From Pseudomonadota bacterium (GTDB lineage: Bacteria; Pseudomonadota; Alphaproteobacteria; Rhizobiales; Devosiaceae): 29,154 bases of DNA. Below are positions 25,162 to 29,154 of this stretch, piece by piece. The position numbers were made by a program, and so were the translations under genes. The stretch spans positions 1 through 29,154 of the forward strand of contig JAEYZJ010000170.1 of the NCBI GenBank assembly GCA_023430705.1, read 5' to 3'. The notes below the pieces were generated by a model. The model saw only the letters and a list, made by a program, of their open reading frames with translations. It was not told the origin of the DNA and made no database searches. How positions within the stretch are numbered: position 1 is the stretch's first letter; each line of letters begins with the position of its first letter.

Positions 25162-25613
25162 TACGGCGCCTCGCGAGGCGTGAAGGTGCCGGGCACCACC
25201 GACGAAAGCGCGATGATCGTTTCGCTGCGGGCGATGAACTTTCCGTCCTTGAGCAGCGACAGGAAGCCCTCGAGTTCGAGCAGCGAGCCGACACGTATCT
25301 TCAGCAGATAGGACCAGCCGCCGGTCACATGGTGGCACTCGATCACCAGCTGCTGGCTCGCGGCAAACTCGCGGAACGCCGCCTCGTCGGCATCCGCCCC
25401 GAGCGCCACGAACACGAACGCAAGGATGTCGGCCCCGAAAGTCTCGGGGTCCACATCCACGGTGAAGCTGCGGATCGCGCCACCGGCAGCCAGCCGCCGA
25501 ACGCGCTCGTTCGCCGCCGATGTCGAAAGCCCCACGGCGGCGCCGATATCGGCAATCGAACGGCGTGCGTCCTCGGCCAGCATGGCAACAATTTTGCGGT
25601 CAATATCATCCAT
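25161..25613 (-). CDS. Lrp/AsnC-family transcriptional regulator
   Basis: A 150-residue regulator. The N-terminal helix-turn-helix (MDDIDRKIVAMLAEDARRSIADIGAAVGLSTSAANERVRRL) precedes a C-terminal RAM/ActD ligand domain (residues about 65-145, with ECHHVTGGWSYLLKIRVGSL), the standard amino-acid-binding octamer layout. ATG 25613 matches the family start; open frame continues upstream to 25871 without Lrp homology. The start codon lies between the arms of an 11-bp inverted repeat and directly below a plausible promoter, so autoregulation is likely and the mRNA may be leaderless. It is coupled to the LysE-family gene, its likely target. Confidence 0.93.
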   Translation of the reverse strand: MDDIDRKIVAMLAEDARRSIADIGAAVGLSTSAANERVRRLAAGGAIRSFTVDVDPETFGADILAFVFVALGADADEAAFREFAASQQLVIECHHVTGGWSYLLKIRVGSLLELEGFLSLLKDGKFIARSETIIALSSVVPGTFTPREAP

Positions 25614-25626
25614 GTCCGCAAAATTG
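25589..25626. repeat. 11-bp inverted repeat enclosing the Lrp start codon
   Basis: CAATTTTGCGG at 25589-25599 is exactly complementary to CCGCAAAATTG at 25616-25626, with a 16-base spacer that contains the ATG. One arm encodes the conserved DRKI of the regulator; the other overlaps the probable -10 box. It is either an Lrp operator for self-control or an mRNA hairpin over the start. Confidence 0.65.
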
Positions 25627-25648
25627 CAGGAGTCGAGGCTGATGTAAA
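25620..25648 (-). promoter_or_regulatory. Candidate promoter of the Lrp - LysE operon
   Basis: Reading on minus, TTTACA (25648-25643), a 17-base spacer, and AATTTT (25625-25620). The expected start is at or next to the A of the ATG at 25613, implying a leaderless or near-leaderless mRNA. The -10 box lies inside the inverted-repeat arm. Confidence 0.45.
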
Positions 25649-25732
25649 GGTGTCTGTGCGGGAGTGGTCGTCGGTCGCGAGGTGATGTACGGGGCTGTGT
25701 CGGTCGCAGCTGGTTCGTACCCGTCCCGCTTC

Positions 25733-25831
25733 CCGCAACGCCTTGCTCGACGCCGCTCGCGCCTTTAGTCTCGCCGTATCGTCGCCGGCGGTGGCTTGCC
25801 GAAAACAGGCCGCCGACCTTCGTGCGCGATG
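25733..25831 (+). pseudogene. Decayed copy of the acyltransferase gene 5' end
   Basis: Within the 352-base gap between the Lrp gene and the acyltransferase gene (25614-25965), bases 25733-25754 match 25983-26004 of the acyltransferase gene at 21 of 22 positions. Similarity resumes in order: ATCGTC then GTCGCC with about 12 bases lost, a GGCTT block, and TTCGTGC-CGA at 25819 versus 26083. Translated, RNALLDAARAFSLA resembles RNASLDALRVLSLL. Indels break the frame. This looks like the remnant of a second acyltransferase gene or a partial tandem duplication. Chance similarity in GC-rich DNA is the alternative. Nothing else recognisable lies in the gap apart from the Lrp control region. Confidence 0.5.
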
Positions 25832-25965
25832 TACGGAGAGTTCCCCACATGTGGCATTGCCTCGACGCCATTCCCGCCGCGCGCGGTGCGGGCGCTGATC
25901 CCTGGCGGCGGGTCGCCGTGGCAGCGCCCGGGGAACGCTTCGGACGCGACGGCAGTTAGGCGGCC

Positions 25966-26961
25966 ATGTCGCATGGCCCCAGCCGCAACGCCTCGCTCGA
26001 CGCCCTGCGCGTGCTGAGCCTGCTCGGCATCGTCATCCTCCACGTCGCCGCCGGAGGCTTCCACGACAACCGCCCCCTCGGCTTCGTGCTCGACGAGTTG
26101 AGCCGCTTCGCCGTGCCGGTGTTCTTCATCCTCTCGGCCTGTTTCTGGAAGCCCGACGAACTGGCGGCCCCCGGCCGGCTGGTGCTGCGCGTCCTGCGCC
26201 GGGTGGGCGTGCCCTTCGTCGCCTGGGTGGCGATCATGCTGGCCTGGCAGCTGGTCACGACCCCCGGCCGGCAGGTCGACCTGTCGCCCGGCGGGCTCGC
26301 GCTGATCGCCTGGACCGGCGGCCCGGCCTTCCACCTGTGGTTCCTGCCGGCGCTGATCGTCGGCACGGCGATCGTCGCCTTCGGGCTGCGCTATCTCGGC
26401 CGGCGGGCGACCGCGGTGCTGGCGCTGGTGCTGTTCCTGCTCGGCACCTGCCTCGGCGCCTATGGGCCCGTCCTGCTCGAGCGCGGCTTTCCCTTCTGGA
26501 TGGACCGGAACGGCGTGTTCTTCGCGCCGGTGTTCCTCGTTGCCGGGGTGCTGATGCGACAGCATGCCGAGGCGGTAAAGGCGCTTCCGCTGCCCGCGCT
26601 GGCCGCGGCGGTGGCGGTCTTTGCCCTGGGCCAGCTGGCGGAGGGCTATTTCGTCGTGCCGCGCTATCCGATGGGGCACGATTTCTCGCTGTCGACGCTC
26701 GGCTACGGCGTCTCGGTCGCGCTGCTGTTCATGCGGTTCGACCTGCGCTGGCCGGCCTGGTCGGTCCTCGGCCGGGCGACCTTCACCGCCTATCTCGCCC
26801 ACCTGCTCGTGCTCGGCGTCCTTGTCGACCGGCTCCGGCTCGGCGGGCAGTCCCTGCTCGTCGTGGCGCTGACCTTCGCGGCTTCCCTCGCGGTGGGCAT
26901 CGCGTGGCACTGGGGCAGGGCGCAGGCCGCCGGCCTCCGGATCGCACGGACACGCGCCTGA
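25966..26961 (+). CDS. Acyltransferase 3 family integral membrane protein
   Basis: A 331-residue inner-membrane protein of the acyltransferase-3 (OafA/WecH-like) family, which transfers acyl groups to sugars, lipids or glycans at the membrane. The N-terminal motif RNASLDALRVLSLLGIVILHVAAG is characteristic, with the catalytic-type His on the first helix. About ten hydrophobic segments follow, including ELSRFAVPVFFILSACFW, the helix with the second signature, and HLWFLPALIVG. The substrate is not indicated: no polysaccharide genes are near. ATG 25966 is used; its ribosome site is weak. A decayed partial copy lies just upstream, and a strong bidirectional terminator follows the stop. Confidence 0.9.
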   Translation: MSHGPSRNASLDALRVLSLLGIVILHVAAGGFHDNRPLGFVLDELSRFAVPVFFILSACFWKPDELAAPGRLVLRVLRRVGVPFVAWVAIMLAWQLVTTPGRQVDLSPGGLALIAWTGGPAFHLWFLPALIVGTAIVAFGLRYLGRRATAVLALVLFLLGTCLGAYGPVLLERGFPFWMDRNGVFFAPVFLVAGVLMRQHAEAVKALPLPALAAAVAVFALGQLAEGYFVVPRYPMGHDFSLSTLGYGVSVALLFMRFDLRWPAWSVLGRATFTAYLAHLLVLGVLVDRLRLGGQSLLVVALTFAASLAVGIAWHWGRAQAAGLRIARTRA

Positions 26962-26977
26962 ACGGGGTCAGAAAATG

Positions 26978-27006
26978 AAAAGGCCCGGGTGCTGCCCGGG
27001 CCTTTT
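26978..27006. terminator. Bidirectional terminator between the acyltransferase and RND genes
   Basis: A perfect 12-bp stem, AAAAGGCCCGGG (26978-26989) with CCCGGGCCTTTT (26995-27006), and a TGCTG loop. It gives a T tract on both strands and serves both converging genes. Confidence 0.92.
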
Positions 27007-27024
27007 CGATGTCCTGTGGGAGGC

Positions 27025-29154
27025 TTACTCCGCTGCCTGGCGGCTCACGACGGTGACCCCGTCCTGCTCCTTCTCCACCAGTCCCGACCCGTCGGTCTTG
27101 ATGAAGCGCCTCGAGCTGTCGACGTCGGCCGGGATCTCGATCGTCTCGCCTTCCGGCGTGACGGCCGTGGCCTTCCTGTTGCCGCCCAGCAGGCCGCGGA
27201 AGAAGTTCGCCAGGGCCTGCGCCAGCCGGCCGCGACGCACCACGGACGGGGCCGTGATCATCACCGGAACCATGACCAGCGTCAGTGCCGTCGACACGAA
27301 CAGGCCCGACACCAGCGCCGCGCTGAGGTGGGTGAACCACGACCCGGCGATGCCGCCCCAGACGATCTCGCGGCGGATGAAGTCGAACTCGACGTTGATC
27401 GCCATCGGGATCACGCCGAGCGCCGTCACCGTTGCGGTCAGCAGCACCGGACGCACGCGCTGGCTGGCGGTGATCAGCATGGCCTTGACCGGTTCGACGC
27501 CGTCGCCGCGGTTGTAGTGGTTGTAGGTGTCGATCAGCACGATGCCGTTCTTCACCACGATGCCGGCGAGCGCCACGATGCCCAGCCCGGTCATGATGGC
27601 CGAAAAGCTCATGCCGGTCACCACCATGCCCAGCAGCACACCGGCGATGGACATGACCACCGTCGAGAGCGTCACCAGCACCTGGTAGAAGCTGTTGTAC
27701 TCGAGCAGCAGCACCAGGAAGATGATGAACAGGGCCGCGGCCAGCGCCTGGCCGATGAAGGCGTTGGTGTCGCCGATCTGCTCGTCGGCACCGCCGAACA
27801 CGACCTGGGTGGTCGCGGGGAAATCCTGCTGCGACACCCACGTCTTGAGCTGTTCGATCTTCTGGTCGGCCGGCACGCCCGGGCTCAGGTTGGCAGCCAC
27901 CGTCATCTGGTACTGGCCGTTCTTGCGGCTGATGGTGGCAACCTTGGGAACCGCCGTGCGCTTGATGAAGTTCGACACCGGCACGAGGCCCTGGGAGGTC
28001 ACGATGCGCAGCGAATCGAGGCTGTCGAACGTCCGCTCGTCGAGCGGCAGCCGCACCTTGATGTCGAGCTCGTCGTCGGCGTCGTCCGGGCGGTAGGAGC
28101 CGAGCTTCACGCCGGACGTGACCAGCTGGACATAGGGCGAGAGCTCACGCACGCCGATGCCGTACTTGGCCGCGGCCTCGCGATCGATCGTCACTTCCCA
28201 GTCGATGCCGGGGGAGGGACGGCCGTCCTCGATGTCGATGGTGTCGCCGAGCTCGTTCTCGACATAGTCGCGCAGCCTGGTGACGACCGGGATCAGGTCG
28301 TCATAGACCGTGCTCTCGACGCTGAGGTTGATGGCCTTGCCGGCCGGCGGGCCGTTTTCCTGCGCCGCGATCTGCACATCGATGCCGGAGATGTCCTTCA
28401 CCCGGTCGCGGATGTTCTGGAAAATCTCCTCGGCCTTGACGCGCTCGTTGTACGGCATCAGCTGCAGGTTGAACTGGCCGATGGTGTCCGGAGGCGAACT
28501 GCCGCTCAGCGCCCCGCCCGAGCCGGCGAAGGTCATGATCGAGTCCTGGATGCCCTGGACCTGCAGGATCTCGTTCTCGACCTCGACCAGCATGTCGCGG
28601 ATCTCGACCGGCGAGTAGTTACCGCGCGCGATCACGTTGACGGTCCCGTACTCGGCCTCGGAGGCCGGGAAGGCTTCGACGCCGGTCGGGTTGGCGATGT
28701 AGACCGCGAACATGCCGAAGACGATGGCGAAGCCGACCGTCAGGGTGATGATCGGGTGCCGGATCAGGTGCTGCAGGGTGCGCACATAGACCCCGGTCGC
28801 GCCCTTCACCTTGTCCACATGGAACTTGTCCGGGTACATGACGACGTCGGCGGCTTCCTTGGCCTTCTGGTCGACATGGCTCGAGGCGATGATCGCGCCG
28901 ATCACGGGCATGAACACCAGCGCCGAGATCAGCGAGGCGCACATCACCACGATCACGATGATCGGCAGGTAGCTCATGAACTTGCCGATGATGCCCGGCC
29001 AGAACAGCAGCGGCACGAACGCGCCGAGCGTCGTGAACGTCGCCGAGACCACGGGCACGAACATCTTGCGCGCCGCGAGAATGAACGCCTCCTTCTTGGA
29101 GACGCCCTCCTGCAGCTTTCGTTCGGCGTACTCCACCACCACGATGGGGTCGTC
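27025..29154 (-). CDS. RND efflux transporter permease (HAE1/AcrB type), C-terminal 709 residues
   Basis: Proton-driven inner-membrane pump of the RND superfamily, normally a trimer working with a periplasmic adaptor and an outer-membrane channel. The frame is open to the window edge, so about the first third (around 330 residues) is missing. It enters exactly at DDPIVVVEYAERKLQEG, whose Asp pair corresponds to the AcrB proton-relay Asp407/Asp408. Membrane helices follow (TTLGAFVPLLFWPGIIGKFMSYLPIIVIVVM and others), then the second large periplasmic porter loop, and a second helix set (ALAAALFIIFLVLLLEYN, VLLGMVVTGMSF, GIVALAGIVVKNGIVLIDTYNHYNRG). The C-terminus is a cytoplasmic, charged tail. 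Adaptor and channel genes are not in the window, and the substrate is unknown. Confidence 0.93.
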   Translation of the reverse strand, partial: DDPIVVVEYAERKLQEGVSKKEAFILAARKMFVPVVSATFTTLGAFVPLLFWPGIIGKFMSYLPIIVIVVMCASLISALVFMPVIGAIIASSHVDQKAKEAADVVMYPDKFHVDKVKGATGVYVRTLQHLIRHPIITLTVGFAIVFGMFAVYIANPTGVEAFPASEAEYGTVNVIARGNYSPVEIRDMLVEVENEILQVQGIQDSIMTFAGSGGALSGSSPPDTIGQFNLQLMPYNERVKAEEIFQNIRDRVKDISGIDVQIAAQENGPPAGKAINLSVESTVYDDLIPVVTRLRDYVENELGDTIDIEDGRPSPGIDWEVTIDREAAAKYGIGVRELSPYVQLVTSGVKLGSYRPDDADDELDIKVRLPLDERTFDSLDSLRIVTSQGLVPVSNFIKRTAVPKVATISRKNGQYQMTVAANLSPGVPADQKIEQLKTWVSQQDFPATTQVVFGGADEQIGDTNAFIGQALAAALFIIFLVLLLEYNSFYQVLVTLSTVVMSIAGVLLGMVVTGMSFSAIMTGLGIVALAGIVVKNGIVLIDTYNHYNRGDGVEPVKAMLITASQRVRPVLLTATVTALGVIPMAINVEFDFIRREIVWGGIAGSWFTHLSAALVSGLFVSTALTLVMVPVMITAPSVVRRGRLAQALANFFRGLLGGNRKATAVTPEGETIEIPADVDSSRRFIKTDGSGLVEKEQDGVTVVSRQAAE

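Noticed and set aside
25640..25871. N-terminal extension of the Lrp regulator up to 25871
   Set aside because: The extra 86 residues have no family similarity, and the promoter and inverted repeat at 25589-25648 fit the start at 25613.

Overview
The window is GC-rich and densely packed with genes, and it reads as chromosomal backbone of an alphaproteobacterium, most likely of the order Hyphomicrobiales (Rhizobiales). The reasons are the rpiA - DUF2059 - gor block, a class II (plant-like) DAHP synthase, an HWE-type histidine kinase, a DUF2865 protein, a short GluRS paralogue, and an Atm1-type ABC exporter. I see no insertion sequence, phage gene, CRISPR array, tRNA or rRNA. Species cannot be named from this alone.

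Layout. 1-1178: the start of moaA and an L,D-transpeptidase, both on the minus strand. 1412-5581: rpiA, a DUF2059 periplasmic protein, gor and a class II DAHP synthase, all on plus. 5707-8017: a triple-PAS HWE histidine kinase and a single-domain response regulator that converge and overlap at their 3' ends. 8239-9342: an orphan beta-barrel outer-membrane protein. 9426-12546: glutamine-dependent NAD+ synthetase and a short glutamyl-tRNA synthetase. 12491-13651 (minus): a DUF2865 protein overlapping the gltX tail. 13952-14970: cytochrome c' and a small exported Cys-containing protein. 15039-20245: an apparent operon cysS - VOC protein - broken GFA gene - proline iminopeptidase - intact GFA gene - cimA, in which nearly every stop overlaps the next start. 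20299-22197: an Ala/Pro-rich LysM protein. 22314-24535: an ArsR-type regulator coupled to an Atm1-like ABC exporter. 24541-25613 (minus): an Lrp/AsnC regulator coupled to a LysE-family exporter. 25966-26961: an acyltransferase-3 membrane protein. 27025-29154 (minus): the C-terminal two thirds of an RND efflux pump.

The most interesting signal is ahead of the cysS - cimA operon. A 16-codon reading frame (MKTATAICISVCIIIR) carries two Cys and five Ile codons, three of them ATT. It is followed by about 150 bases that can form competing hairpins. The first operon gene charges tRNA-Cys and the last starts isoleucine synthesis from pyruvate, so the peptide composition matches both ends of the operon. 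I propose a dual Cys/Ile leader-peptide attenuator; this is inference from sequence.

Other points of interest are: an 11-bp perfect inverted repeat enclosing the start codon and probable -10 box of the Lrp gene; a truncated, zinc-ligand-only copy of the GFA gene just ahead of the iminopeptidase gene; a decayed partial duplicate of the acyltransferase gene start; an EcfG-like general-stress promoter ahead of the HWE kinase; and a LysM protein whose best start is CTG.
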